Source: CANKJK01 sp964400405 (GTDB lineage Bacteria; Acidobacteriota; Vicinamibacteria; Vicinamibacterales; UBA2999). From it: DNA of 64,000 nucleotides. The notes beneath the pieces are model-generated. The model had not been told where the DNA came from. It did not search any database and worked only from the letters and a program-made list of their open reading frames with translations. The position numbers and the translations under genes were made by a program. Position 1 is the first letter of the stretch; every line of letters starts with the position of its first letter. Location: NCBI GenBank assembly GCA_964400405.1, contig CAYNUO010000003.1, positions 13,543-77,542 on the forward strand, in the 5' to 3' direction. Shown piece after piece: positions 53,128 to 61,787 of this stretch.

Positions 53128-54468
53128 CTAGATGTCGGTCAGCATCCCGGTCGAGTCGCCGATGTGATCCATCGGCACGCCGGCCTTGTCGAGCAGGGCC
53201 ATGTGCAGGTTCATCAGCGGCTGTCTGATCTTCGGGTCGTAGTCGATGTAGCGCTCGCCCTTGATCTTGCCGTTGAGCTTGCCCATCAGCAGCACCGGGA
53301 GGTCCAGCGGGCTGTGGAGGTCGCCGTCGCTCTGACCCGCACCGTAGACGAGCGCCGAGTGGTCGAGGAGCGAGCCGTCCCCGTCCTGCGTCTTCGCCAT
53401 CTTCTCGAAGAGCTGGTGCATCAACGAGATGTGGTACGTGTTGATCTTGGTCAGCTGCGACTGCTTGTACGGGTCGTTCTGGTGATGCGAACTCTCGTGG
53501 TGACCCTCGGGCACCCCGATGTTGTTGTAGTTCTTGTTGCCCTGCTCACGCGCGATCGAGAAGGTCGCCACGCGCGTCAGGTCCGCCTGGTACGCCAGGA
53601 AGATCAGGTCGAGCATCAGCAGCGTGTGCTCCTCGAACGTCTCCGGAATGCCGACCGGGCGGTCGATCAGCGCCACGTCCGAGCTGGAGCTCTGCTTCTC
53701 GGCCTTCTGGATACGGGTCTCGGCGTCGCGGATGGCCTGGAGGTATTCATCCACGCGCGACTTGTCGCCGGCGCCGATCTTCACGCCGAGGAGCGAGAGG
53801 TCCGACTGCACGGTGTCGAGAATGCTCTTGTCCGAGCGCATGCGCTTGATGCGCGCCTGCTTGTCGCTCTCCTCGCCGAAGAGCCGCTCGAACACGATGC
53901 GCGGGTTGCGCTCCATCGGGTTCGGCACCGTCGCCGACTTCCACGAGATGGTGTTCACATAGAGGCAGCTGTAGCCGTTGTCGCAGGAGCCGACCTGGTC
54001 GGACGGGTCCGTGCAGAGTTCGAGCGACTCGAGCACGGTCTCCTTGCCGAGGCCACGCGCCGCGAACTGGTCGGCCGTCGTGGCCAGGCGCACATCGGAC
54101 TCACCGGACTTCGCGAGCGTGCCCGACAGCCACGCCGACTGGTTCCGCGTGTGCGGGCCACCGCCATCACCGAGACCGGCCGAGTAGTTGTTGAGGTTGC
54201 CGAGCACCGTCACGTACTGCCGGAGGTCGTTGAGACCCGACAGCGTCTGCGACAGGACGAAGTCCTTGCCGGCGCCGGGCGTCCGCGGCTTCCAGAGCGG
54301 CATGTGCATGCCGTTCGGCACGTAGAAGAACCCGAGGCGCGGCGGAGCCGCCGCCTTGGATGAGGCCGTCAGTGCCGGGACCATCGCGTCCAGCATCGGC
54401 AGCGCCAGCGTGACACCCGCGCCACGAAGGAAGGTGCGCCGGGGAAGGGCCATCTTGGTAACGATCAT
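53128..54468 (-). CDS. DUF1552 (HXXSHH) Tat-exported protein (module C)
   Basis: A 446-residue protein with the twin-arginine signal LPRRTFLRGAG at residues 8-18, identical to that of module A, and the HXXSHH motif His324-Glu-Ser-Ser327-His328-His329. It keeps the NTISWKSATVPNPMERNPRIVFERLFG segment (described in two family blocks) of the other copies. GGAG precedes the ATG. It follows the cytochrome by 36 bases and precedes the ankyrin gene by 23 bases, so the three form one operon. The activity is unknown. Confidence 0.88.
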   Translation of the reverse strand: MIVTKMALPRRTFLRGAGVTLALPMLDAMVPALTASSKAAAPPRLGFFYVPNGMHMPLWKPRTPGAGKDFVLSQTLSGLNDLRQYVTVLGNLNNYSAGLGDGGGPHTRNQSAWLSGTLAKSGESDVRLATTADQFAARGLGKETVLESLELCTDPSDQVGSCDNGYSCLYVNTISWKSATVPNPMERNPRIVFERLFGEESDKQARIKRMRSDKSILDTVQSDLSLLGVKIGAGDKSRVDEYLQAIRDAETRIQKAEKQSSSSDVALIDRPVGIPETFEEHTLLMLDLIFLAYQADLTRVATFSIAREQGNKNYNNIGVPEGHHESSHHQNDPYKQSQLTKINTYHISLMHQLFEKMAKTQDGDGSLLDHSALVYGAGQSDGDLHSPLDLPVLLMGKLNGKIKGERYIDYDPKIRQPLMNLHMALLDKAGVPMDHIGDSTGMLTDI

Positions 54469-54504
54469 CGCTCTCTCCTTTTTAACGGCTACTAGATGCG
54501 GCAG

Positions 54505-56925
54505 CTAACGTGCAATCGAGGCTGACTGCGTCGCTGGTGCCACAGCCGCCGCCTTCCTCATCTGGAACGGAACACTCTTCACAATCCCTGTGACGATCGC
54601 CGAGAAGCGGTAGTTGCTCGCCGCCGCGTCCGCCACGACCTTGCGGACGGCCGGCGCGTCGTAGTACTCGGTGCCGCGGCCAAGCGCATACATCATCAGC
54701 TTGTTCGACATCGTCTTCACGAACTGTTCCTTCTTCGACAGCATCAGCGCGCGGAAGTCATTGATGCCGCTGAACTTGGTCCCGTCAGGGAGCGTGCCCG
54801 ACGCGTCGATCGGCTGGAAGCCGGCGTCAACGAGACGCCACTTGCCGATACCGTCGAACTGCTCGAGCGCGAAGCCGGCCGGGTCGATGTTGCTGTGGCA
54901 CGACGCACACACCGGGTTCGCGCGGTGCTTGGCCATCAGCTCACGCACCGTCAGCACGCGGCCGTCGGCCTGCTTCTGCTCCGGAAGCGGCGGCACGTTG
55001 GCCGGCGGCGCCGGCGGCGGCGTGCCGAGGAGGTTCTCGAGGATCCACTTGCCACGCACGACCGGCGACGTCCGCGTCGAGCGCGAGGTCACCAGCAGCA
55101 GCAGGCCCTTGCCGAGCAGACCGCGACGCGGGCTGTCCGCCGCCAGCTGCACGCGCCGGAAGTCGTTGCCGTAGACACCGGCGATGCCGTAGTGCTTCGC
55201 CAGCCGGTCGTTCAGGAACGTGAAGTCGCCATCGAGCAGGTCGACGGCGCTGCGGTCCTCGCGGACGACGGCCGAGAAGAACATCTCGATTTCCTTCTGG
55301 AACGCCTGCCGGAGCGTCTCATCGAAATTCGGGAAGATCGGCTCGGACGGCAGGGACGACTTGATGTTGCGGACCCACAGCCACTGGGACGCGAAGCTCC
55401 GCGTCAGCGACTCGGACCGCGCGTCCGCCAGCATGCGCTTCACCTGCTTCTCGAGCACGCCCGGCGCGCGGAGCTGACCGGCGATCGCCAGATTCATCAG
55501 CTCGTCGTCCGGCGCGCTGCTCCAGATGAAGAACGCGACGCGCGACGCCAGGTCGACGTCGCTGATCCGGTAGATGCCGCCCGGGCCCGGCTTGGCCGGG
55601 TCCGCCACGACGCGGAACAGGAAGTTCGGGTTCACGAGCATGGCGCGGATGCCGCGCTCGACGCCGCCCTCGAAGTCGGACTCGGCGCGACCGTCCTTGT
55701 ACTGCGCCATCAGGACCTCGACGTCGTGCGCCGTCAGCGGCCGGCGGTACAGACGACGGCCCATCCGGCTCAGAATCGTCCTGGCACAGGCCTCCTCCGC
55801 AGCCGCGGAGGTGCCGGCCGGCTTGCACGAGAAGATTTTGCGGCGGCTGGGCGTGTCGCCCTTGCCGACCACCTTGGCTGGTCCGCGGAGCACCACGCGT
55901 GCGACGCCCGCCGAGCGGAAGAACGCCGTGCCACCGCCGTTCGTGTCGCCGCCGTAGTACGGCGTGCGGTCGCCCTCGATCTTCAGCGTCGGGCTGGTCT
56001 TCAGATAGGCCGCCGTCACTTCATGCGGCCCGGCCTTCACGATCATCCTATGGATGATCGTGTCGGGCTCGCCGCCGGCCATGTCGTACTCGGGCCCACG
56101 CGGCTTCGGCGAGAAGTCGAACAGCTTGATCTGCTCGCCGTCGATCGCGAAGTCGATCTGCCCCTTGCCGCCGGGCGCGATCTCGAACTCGTACTCCCCG
56201 TCCACCGGGAAGATGTGCGTGAACCGCGTGCCACCCCGCGTGCCGAAGGGCATCCCCTCGATATAGATGTCCTGGCGCTGGGCCGGCGGCGCCTTGAACT
56301 CGAGTTCGACCGGGGGCGGGTTGCCGCCGACGGCCGTGCGGGAGACCTTCGCGGCCACCGACAGGTACTGCTCGAGCAGCGTCTGCGTCAGCCGGAGCGA
56401 CGACGCGATGTTGTCGAACGCCGATTCGCCGCCGCCGGAGTCGTCAATCGGCAGGAGCTCGGTGAAGTCCATCTCCATGCCGAGCACGTCGCGCACGATG
56501 TTGCCGTACTCGGTGCGGTTCAGGCGGTGGAGCGACTCGGTGCGGCCGGGGTTCGGCTGCTTGGCCGCCGCGGCATCCAGCTGGGATTCGAGCCAGCCGG
56601 CAAAGCCTTCATACGCCACCTTCTCGGGGCGCGGGGCTCCGGGCGGCGGCATGACGCCACCGCGGATCTTGCGGACGACGCGTTCCCAGACTTCGCCGTG
56701 CTCACCCACCTTCGAGATGTCGGCGTTGTCCAGGCGCATCTTGCCGTTCTGAACACGGGCGTTATGGCAGCCCACGCAGTACTTGTCGAGCAGCGCCCGC
56801 TTGTCCGCGGTCGCCGCGGCGCTCGACGCCACCGGCTTCGGCGCGGCCTGCTGGGCAGACGCATTGACGGCCCCCATCAGCGCGACCAGGCTGGCCACCC
56901 CTACCCACACGTGCTTGAACCTCAT
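54505..56925 (-). CDS. DUF1592-family planctomycete-type cytochrome (module C)
   Basis: An 806-residue exported protein with a signal peptide (cleavage near VNASAQ) and two haem motifs, Cys50-Val-Gly-Cys53-His54 and Cys673-Ala-Ser-Cys676-His677. Between them are DUF1587 (LHRLNRTEYGNIVRDVL), a beta-rich part with EIAPGGKGQIDFAIDGEQI, DUF1595 (MGRRLYRRPL), DUF1592 (LASRVAFFIWSSAPDDELM) and DUF1588; DUF1585 closes the protein. GGAGGAG stands eight bases before ATG 56925, which fixes the start over ATG 56946. It leads the module C operon, and an inverted repeat lies in its leader. Confidence 0.88.
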   Translation of the reverse strand: MRFKHVWVGVASLVALMGAVNASAQQAAPKPVASSAAATADKRALLDKYCVGCHNARVQNGKMRLDNADISKVGEHGEVWERVVRKIRGGVMPPPGAPRPEKVAYEGFAGWLESQLDAAAAKQPNPGRTESLHRLNRTEYGNIVRDVLGMEMDFTELLPIDDSGGGESAFDNIASSLRLTQTLLEQYLSVAAKVSRTAVGGNPPPVELEFKAPPAQRQDIYIEGMPFGTRGGTRFTHIFPVDGEYEFEIAPGGKGQIDFAIDGEQIKLFDFSPKPRGPEYDMAGGEPDTIIHRMIVKAGPHEVTAAYLKTSPTLKIEGDRTPYYGGDTNGGGTAFFRSAGVARVVLRGPAKVVGKGDTPSRRKIFSCKPAGTSAAAEEACARTILSRMGRRLYRRPLTAHDVEVLMAQYKDGRAESDFEGGVERGIRAMLVNPNFLFRVVADPAKPGPGGIYRISDVDLASRVAFFIWSSAPDDELMNLAIAGQLRAPGVLEKQVKRMLADARSESLTRSFASQWLWVRNIKSSLPSEPIFPNFDETLRQAFQKEIEMFFSAVVREDRSAVDLLDGDFTFLNDRLAKHYGIAGVYGNDFRRVQLAADSPRRGLLGKGLLLLVTSRSTRTSPVVRGKWILENLLGTPPPAPPANVPPLPEQKQADGRVLTVRELMAKHRANPVCASCHSNIDPAGFALEQFDGIGKWRLVDAGFQPIDASGTLPDGTKFSGINDFRALMLSKKEQFVKTMSNKLMMYALGRGTEYYDAPAVRKVVADAAASNYRFSAIVTGIVKSVPFQMRKAAAVAPATQSASIAR

Positions 56926-56950
56926 GCGCGACACTCCTCCTCGCAACTAC

Positions 56951-56976
56951 CGGCTATCAAGTAGCCGAATGTTATA
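56951..56976 (-). promoter_or_regulatory. Promoter -10 and inverted repeat of module C operon
   Basis: TATAAC on the minus strand (56971-56976) is followed by an inverted repeat, CGGCTA-TCAAG-TAGCCG, at 56951-56967, around the expected transcription start. The position suits a repressor site. No -35 is obvious. Confidence 0.4.
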
Positions 56977-57098
56977 CCCCAACGTAGGGGGGCCCTGTCG
57001 CGAGATGTATTCCCGGAGTCGCGGGGTGGACCGCGCGCGACAGGCGGCGATAAGAGGCTATGGATGCAACGAGTTACAGATCCTCTACCTGAGCCGTT

Positions 57099-58640
57099 CT
57101 ACCAGTCCGTCGGCATGTAGTCCTTCAGGAACTTGCCCCAGACGTGGGTGCCTGAATTCTCGCCCGCGATGATCGGATCGACGATCCTGGCCGCGCCGTC
57201 GACGATGTCCAGCGGCGGGTGGAAACGTTGTTCACGTGTCTTCCGCGCGGCGATCACTTCGGGGTCCTCGTCGGTCACCCAGCCGGTGTCGACGCTGTTC
57301 ATGTGGATCGCGTCGGCGTGATAGTCCGCGGCCGCCGTGCGCGTCATCATGTTCAGCGCCGCCTTGGCCATGTTGGTGTGCGGGTGCTTGGTCGTCTTGA
57401 AGCGGCGGTAGAACTGCCCCTCGACGGCTGACACGTTCACGATGTGCTTCGCGCCCGGCGTGCGCCGCATCAGACCGCGCAGACGCCCGTTCAGGACGAA
57501 CGGCGCAATGGCGTTCACCAGGTGGACTTCGAGCAGCTCGACCGACGACACCTCATCGAGCATCAGCCGCCACGAGTTGCGGTCGCGCAGGTCGACCTGC
57601 TGAAGGTCCTGATCGAGCTGCCCCGCCGGGAAAAGCCCCTCGCCGCGGGCCGCATCCTCGGGCAGCAACGCGACCTGCGAGAGTCCTGCGCTGTGGGTCA
57701 GACCCGCCTGACGCGATCCGGCCGCGGCTTCGTGCGCGCCGCCGGCGCCGGCCGCTGCCAGCGCGGGCTGCCGCAGCCGCTCGTACGAGCCGACCAGCCG
57801 GCGCGCATCGGCCGAGAGCCCGCTGAGCGCGGCGTCTTCGCCCGCCAGCATGTGGGCGTAGTACTCGGGCGGACGCCGCACCGTCTGGCACGCGTTGTTG
57901 ATGATGAAGTCGAGCCGGTCGAGCGCGCCGTTGAGGTGCGCGCAGAGTCCTTCGACGCTCGGCGTGTGACGCAGGTCGAGCCCGTAGACCTCGACGCGAT
58001 CGCGCCAGGCGGCGAAGTCCGGTTCGGCCGCGAGCCGCGAGGCCGCGTCCCGGGGGAAACGCGTGGTGACGATCAGCCGCGCGCCGCACCGCAGCAGCTT
58101 CAGGCCCGCCTGGTAGCCGATCTTGACGCGCCCGCCCGTGAGCAGCGCCACGCGGCCCGTCAGGTCCGCCTGTTCATCGCGCTTCTGGAAGTTGAATGCC
58201 GCGCACGGCGGGCACAGCTGGTCGTAGAAGTGGTGCAGTGTTTCGTACGGCTGCTTGCAGACGTAGCAGTGCCGCGTGTCCTCGACGCGGGGCGCCGGCT
58301 CCTCCTCCTCCGCGTGCCGATCCTCAGGCTCGAAGTGCTTCGGCGCGAAGACGTTCGGCGTACTGAACACCGGTTTGCGGCGCAGCGTGCGGATGCCTGT
58401 CTCGTGGAGCCGCTCGTCGTCGGACTTCGCGCGCGCCGCGCGTCGTTCCCGCGCGGCGGCCTTCGAGAGTTTGCGGCGTTCGATGCGGTCCGGACTGTAC
58501 ACGCGGGCGAGCGCCTGCAGGAAGCGCTCGCGCTCCTTCGGACTGATTGCCTCGAGCGGACTCCGATCGACGGCGAGCTCTTCGAGCAGCTCCAGTGTCA
58601 GGCGGACACGCTCAGCCGCCGGGATAGTGGACGAACCCAT
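57099..58640 (-). CDS. Short-chain dehydrogenase with N-terminal Cys-rich extension
   Basis: A 513-residue protein. Residues 1-120 are charged and helical (SPKERERFLQALARVYSPDRIE...), followed by a zinc-finger-like CYVCKQPY...CPPC (residues ~127-147). The SDR Rossmann domain begins VALLTGGRVKIGYQAGLKLL, lacking the usual TGxxxGIG spacing, then DRLDFIINNACQT as the NNAG equivalent; a longer insert (~275-375) precedes the Ser-Tyr-Lys-like NVSAVEGQFYRRFKTTKHPHTNMAKAALNMM (two blocks) and NSVDTGWVTDEDP. It resembles plant and myxobacterial SDR-RING-like proteins. NAD(P) use is likely; the substrate is unknown. Confidence 0.75.
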   Translation of the reverse strand: MGSSTIPAAERVRLTLELLEELAVDRSPLEAISPKERERFLQALARVYSPDRIERRKLSKAAARERRAARAKSDDERLHETGIRTLRRKPVFSTPNVFAPKHFEPEDRHAEEEEPAPRVEDTRHCYVCKQPYETLHHFYDQLCPPCAAFNFQKRDEQADLTGRVALLTGGRVKIGYQAGLKLLRCGARLIVTTRFPRDAASRLAAEPDFAAWRDRVEVYGLDLRHTPSVEGLCAHLNGALDRLDFIINNACQTVRRPPEYYAHMLAGEDAALSGLSADARRLVGSYERLRQPALAAAGAGGAHEAAAGSRQAGLTHSAGLSQVALLPEDAARGEGLFPAGQLDQDLQQVDLRDRNSWRLMLDEVSSVELLEVHLVNAIAPFVLNGRLRGLMRRTPGAKHIVNVSAVEGQFYRRFKTTKHPHTNMAKAALNMMTRTAAADYHADAIHMNSVDTGWVTDEDPEVIAARKTREQRFHPPLDIVDGAARIVDPIIAGENSGTHVWGKFLKDYMPTDW

Positions 58641-58690
58641 CCGTCCATTGTCGCACCGCGGCGGGCAGGTGCCCGCCTGGATGCGGACGC

Positions 58691-61600
58691 CTAGAAGCGG
58701 ACGCCGAAGGCCATGCGGAACGCGCGCGCGCCGTTCTGCCCCGGGTAGGGCTGCGGATAGTGGTTGTCCGCCGTCGCCTGCCCGAAGCGCGGACCGCGCA
58801 CGTAGCCGGTGCGGATGCCGTTGGCGTCGAGCGCGGTCGTCGCGTCAGCGGTCACCGTGCGGTCCCACGCGATCACCTTCTGGTTGTTCAGCAGGTTGTA
58901 GACCTCGACCTTGATCCACGGACGCGCGGAGCGCCACACCGGCACCGTCCACGTCGTCGCGAGGTCCAGCACGCCGTAGCCCTTGAAGGTTTCCGCGCCG
59001 CGCTCGCCGAAGAACACGACCTCGCGGACGCCTGGATTGATGTCGTTGGCGGGATAGCCGGGGTTGCGGTTGCGCTGCGCCGCCGGCACGGCGATGTTCG
59101 CCGTGAGGCTGTACGCCGTTCCGGAGTTCACGCGCCAGAGCGGCGCGACCTCGAGGCGGCCGACGCGGCCCATCCCCGCCGTCCAGACGCCCCAGATGCG
59201 CAGCTTGTGACGCTGGAACTGGTCGAGCCGGCCGTAGGGCGCAAGCCGGTCGAGCGCCGGCCCGAAGATCTCCGGGAAGTCGCCGAACGGCGACGGCGCC
59301 CCCGGCACGCCCGCGGCCTCGCCGGCGAAGCTGCCGTGGTTGCGGATCTGCGCCGTGTAGTGCCCGGCGACCGTGGCGCGGCTGCCGATGCGCCCCTGAC
59401 CCTGCAGGATGACCGCGCGGTACTCGCGGGACGGCTCGTCCGTGTTGTCGATCACGCGGTTGGTCACCGTGCCCACGAGCGGGATGTCCGTCGTGCCGTT
59501 CGCGAGGCTCACGAAGTCGTCGATGAAGTTCGACGTCGAGCGCTGCACCCATGTGGCGCGCATCCGGATCCCGCCCGGGAGCAGGCGGCTGGCGCCGACG
59601 GTGAACTCGCGCACGACCGGCGACCGGAGGTCGTCCGCCATCGACACATTGGCCGTCGGGAAATTCGCGAAGACGACCTGCGTATAGTTCGCCGGGTCGA
59701 GCCCGGGCGCGAACGACGCCCCCTGGCCGGCGGGTCCGCTGTAGACGTAGTCCACCTCGCTCGGACGCCCCACCGGCGTGTTCTGCGAGAACTGCACCTG
59801 CGTGTACTTGCCCGCATAGGTGCCGAAGCTGGCGTCGAGCACCGTTTCGCCGTCGCCCATCACATCGAACGCGGCGCCGAGACGCGGTGACACCGTCGTG
59901 GTGTCAACGGAGATGAGGTCCGTGCTCGTCTTGCCTCGCACGAACTCCACGCGCGCGCCGGCGTCGAGCGTCAGCCGTGGCGCGGCGATCCAGCGGTCCT
60001 GCGCGTAGACGGAACCGGTGCGCAGGTTCAGCTCCGCTCCGCGCGTCGCCGCGAACGTCCAGACCTCCGAGACACCCGGCGTGAAGACGGGAATCACGCG
60101 ACTGTTGGCGTCGAGCACGGGACGGCCGCCGTCCGTCAGGTAGTCGGTCACATACACACGCCCCGTCGGTGACTGCGAGTTGCCGCCGATGCCCGTCGTC
60201 ACGAAGTACTCGCCGCCGACGCGCACATCGTGCGACCCGGCGCGTGAGGTCGGCAGCAGCGCCGACACGGAACCGGTGAGCTGCCGGTTGTTGCGCGACT
60301 CGGGGTCGGTCGCGTCGAGGTACGGCGCGTGGTAGTAGAAGCCGCCCGGCACCGTGGCGCCGAGCGTCTGGAACGGCGAGTCCGCCAGCGTGGTGCCGGA
60401 GCCGCCGTTGTTCTCGAAGCGCTGCCGCTTCATCGACCACTGCACGGTGGCGAACACGCGCGACGACAGCGGCGCGTTATAGCCCGCCACGAAGAGCTGG
60501 TTCGGCAGGCGCCGCGTGATGAGCGCGCCGGCGTCCAGCAGGCGCGTGGCGCCCACCGCGGCCGTGTTGGCCTGCTCGGTGCCGTCACCGATGAACGAGA
60601 CCTGCGCCATGTCCGAGCGGCGCAGGCGGCCCGTGAGCTTCACCTCGCCGCGCCGGTTCTGATCCCGGCGGGTGAAGGCGCCGGCCGTCTGCGGGAACGT
60701 GTTCAGCGTTTCCGTCCGTTCGAAGCGGCCCGCCGTGAAGAACCACAGGTGGTCGCGCCGGATCGGGCCGCCGAAGGTCGCCTCGTGCGTGTAGCCGAGC
60801 ACGTTCGGGTTCTCGATGTTGGCCGTCCGCTGCCGCGGCGTCTCACCCACCCACACGGGATTGCTCAGGTTCTCACGGACGCTGCCGCTGAACGTGTTGC
60901 CGCCGCTCTTGGTCACCACGTTGATGACGCCGCCGCTGAAGCGGCCGAACGCCGCCGGCGCGCCGTGCAGCAGCACGCTCGTTTCCTCGATCGCCTCTTC
61001 GATGAAGAGCGTGTTCGCCGTGCCGAAGATGTTGTCGTTGACGTCCACGCCGTTGACGAGAAAGACGTTGTCGTAGCCGAACGCGCCGCCGATGGCCGCC
61101 TGTCCCGCCTGGAATGTGTTGGTCGTGAGCCCGGGCGCCAGCTCCGCGATGTCGATCGGGCGCCGGCTCATCGGCAGCTGGTCCACGAGCACCTTCCCCG
61201 CCGTCGCGCTAACCCCGGACGTACCCGGGATGCCGGGCGCCGCAGCCGACACGACGACCGACTCGGCGACCGGCGCCACATCCAGCGTGAGATCGAGGCG
61301 AACCGTGGTTGCCGCGTTGACCGCGACGTCGCGGTTCGCGGGAGCGAGCCCGGAGGCACCGAACTGGACGCGGTAGCCGCCCGGCGGCAGGCCGCGCAGG
61401 AGGTAGACACCGTTCTCGTCCGTCGTCGCGGCACGCTCACCGAGCAGCGCCGGAGACGTCGCCGTCACGGCCACACCCGCGAGCGGCTCGCCCGCGGCGG
61501 ATCGCACGGTGCCGGTGACGAGGCCCGTGCCCGGAGTCTGGGCCGAGGCCAGCCGCGCCGCGATCGCTGTACAGGCGAGGACAAAGTAGAGCAGACGCAT
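58691..61600 (-). CDS. Oar-like TonB-dependent receptor
   Basis: A 969-residue outer-membrane protein. A signal peptide (cleavage near RLASAQ) precedes a carboxypeptidase-regulatory-like domain (GLVTGTVRSAAGEPLAGVAV, about 28-110), a plug (LPMSRRPIDIAELAPGL, GGVINVVTKSGGN) and a large barrel ending in GVRF. This architecture is the Oar/OmpA-related type abundant in Acidobacteria, which is thought to import large or complex nutrients, sometimes proteins or oligosaccharides. GGAGG is seven bases before ATG 61600. Its promoter carries two tandem palindromes, so expression is probably repressor-controlled. Confidence 0.85.
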   Translation of the reverse strand: MRLLYFVLACTAIAARLASAQTPGTGLVTGTVRSAAGEPLAGVAVTATSPALLGERAATTDENGVYLLRGLPPGGYRVQFGASGLAPANRDVAVNAATTVRLDLTLDVAPVAESVVVSAAAPGIPGTSGVSATAGKVLVDQLPMSRRPIDIAELAPGLTTNTFQAGQAAIGGAFGYDNVFLVNGVDVNDNIFGTANTLFIEEAIEETSVLLHGAPAAFGRFSGGVINVVTKSGGNTFSGSVRENLSNPVWVGETPRQRTANIENPNVLGYTHEATFGGPIRRDHLWFFTAGRFERTETLNTFPQTAGAFTRRDQNRRGEVKLTGRLRRSDMAQVSFIGDGTEQANTAAVGATRLLDAGALITRRLPNQLFVAGYNAPLSSRVFATVQWSMKRQRFENNGGSGTTLADSPFQTLGATVPGGFYYHAPYLDATDPESRNNRQLTGSVSALLPTSRAGSHDVRVGGEYFVTTGIGGNSQSPTGRVYVTDYLTDGGRPVLDANSRVIPVFTPGVSEVWTFAATRGAELNLRTGSVYAQDRWIAAPRLTLDAGARVEFVRGKTSTDLISVDTTTVSPRLGAAFDVMGDGETVLDASFGTYAGKYTQVQFSQNTPVGRPSEVDYVYSGPAGQGASFAPGLDPANYTQVVFANFPTANVSMADDLRSPVVREFTVGASRLLPGGIRMRATWVQRSTSNFIDDFVSLANGTTDIPLVGTVTNRVIDNTDEPSREYRAVILQGQGRIGSRATVAGHYTAQIRNHGSFAGEAAGVPGAPSPFGDFPEIFGPALDRLAPYGRLDQFQRHKLRIWGVWTAGMGRVGRLEVAPLWRVNSGTAYSLTANIAVPAAQRNRNPGYPANDINPGVREVVFFGERGAETFKGYGVLDLATTWTVPVWRSARPWIKVEVYNLLNNQKVIAWDRTVTADATTALDANGIRTGYVRGPRFGQATADNHYPQPYPGQNGARAFRMAFGVRF

Positions 61601-61613
61601 GTGGCCTCCAGTC

Positions 61614-61660
61614 ATATCTAGACGGTGTCTAGATATATCTGGACATCGTCTAGATGTCCA
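61614..61660 (-). promoter_or_regulatory. Promoter with tandem palindromic operators
   Basis: TGGACA (61655-61660) and TATATC (61632-61637) on the minus strand are 17 bases apart. A palindrome with ten-base arms (ATATCTAGAC) around GGT covers 61614-61636, across the -10 and start site. A second related palindrome, ATCTGGAC-ATC-GTCTAGAT with one mismatch, covers 61637-61655, exactly the spacer. The two centres are 21 bases apart, about two helical turns. The controlling repressor is not encoded nearby. Confidence 0.65.
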
Positions 61661-61787
61661 CTGGGCACCGCCCCGCTGCGTGGGGGATTTCGCCCCGTGT
61701 CGCGGGTGTTTGGCCCGCGTCGCGGGGCTCGGCTATAGTCCGGCCGACCCCGGCACGCCCGCCGGGGTCGCACGCTGGATCCACGCC

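Noticed and set aside
57000..57098. tRNA or small RNA in the gap before the SDR gene
   Set aside because: No cloverleaf pairing, no GTTCRA-like TPsiC arm and no CCA-type end were found.
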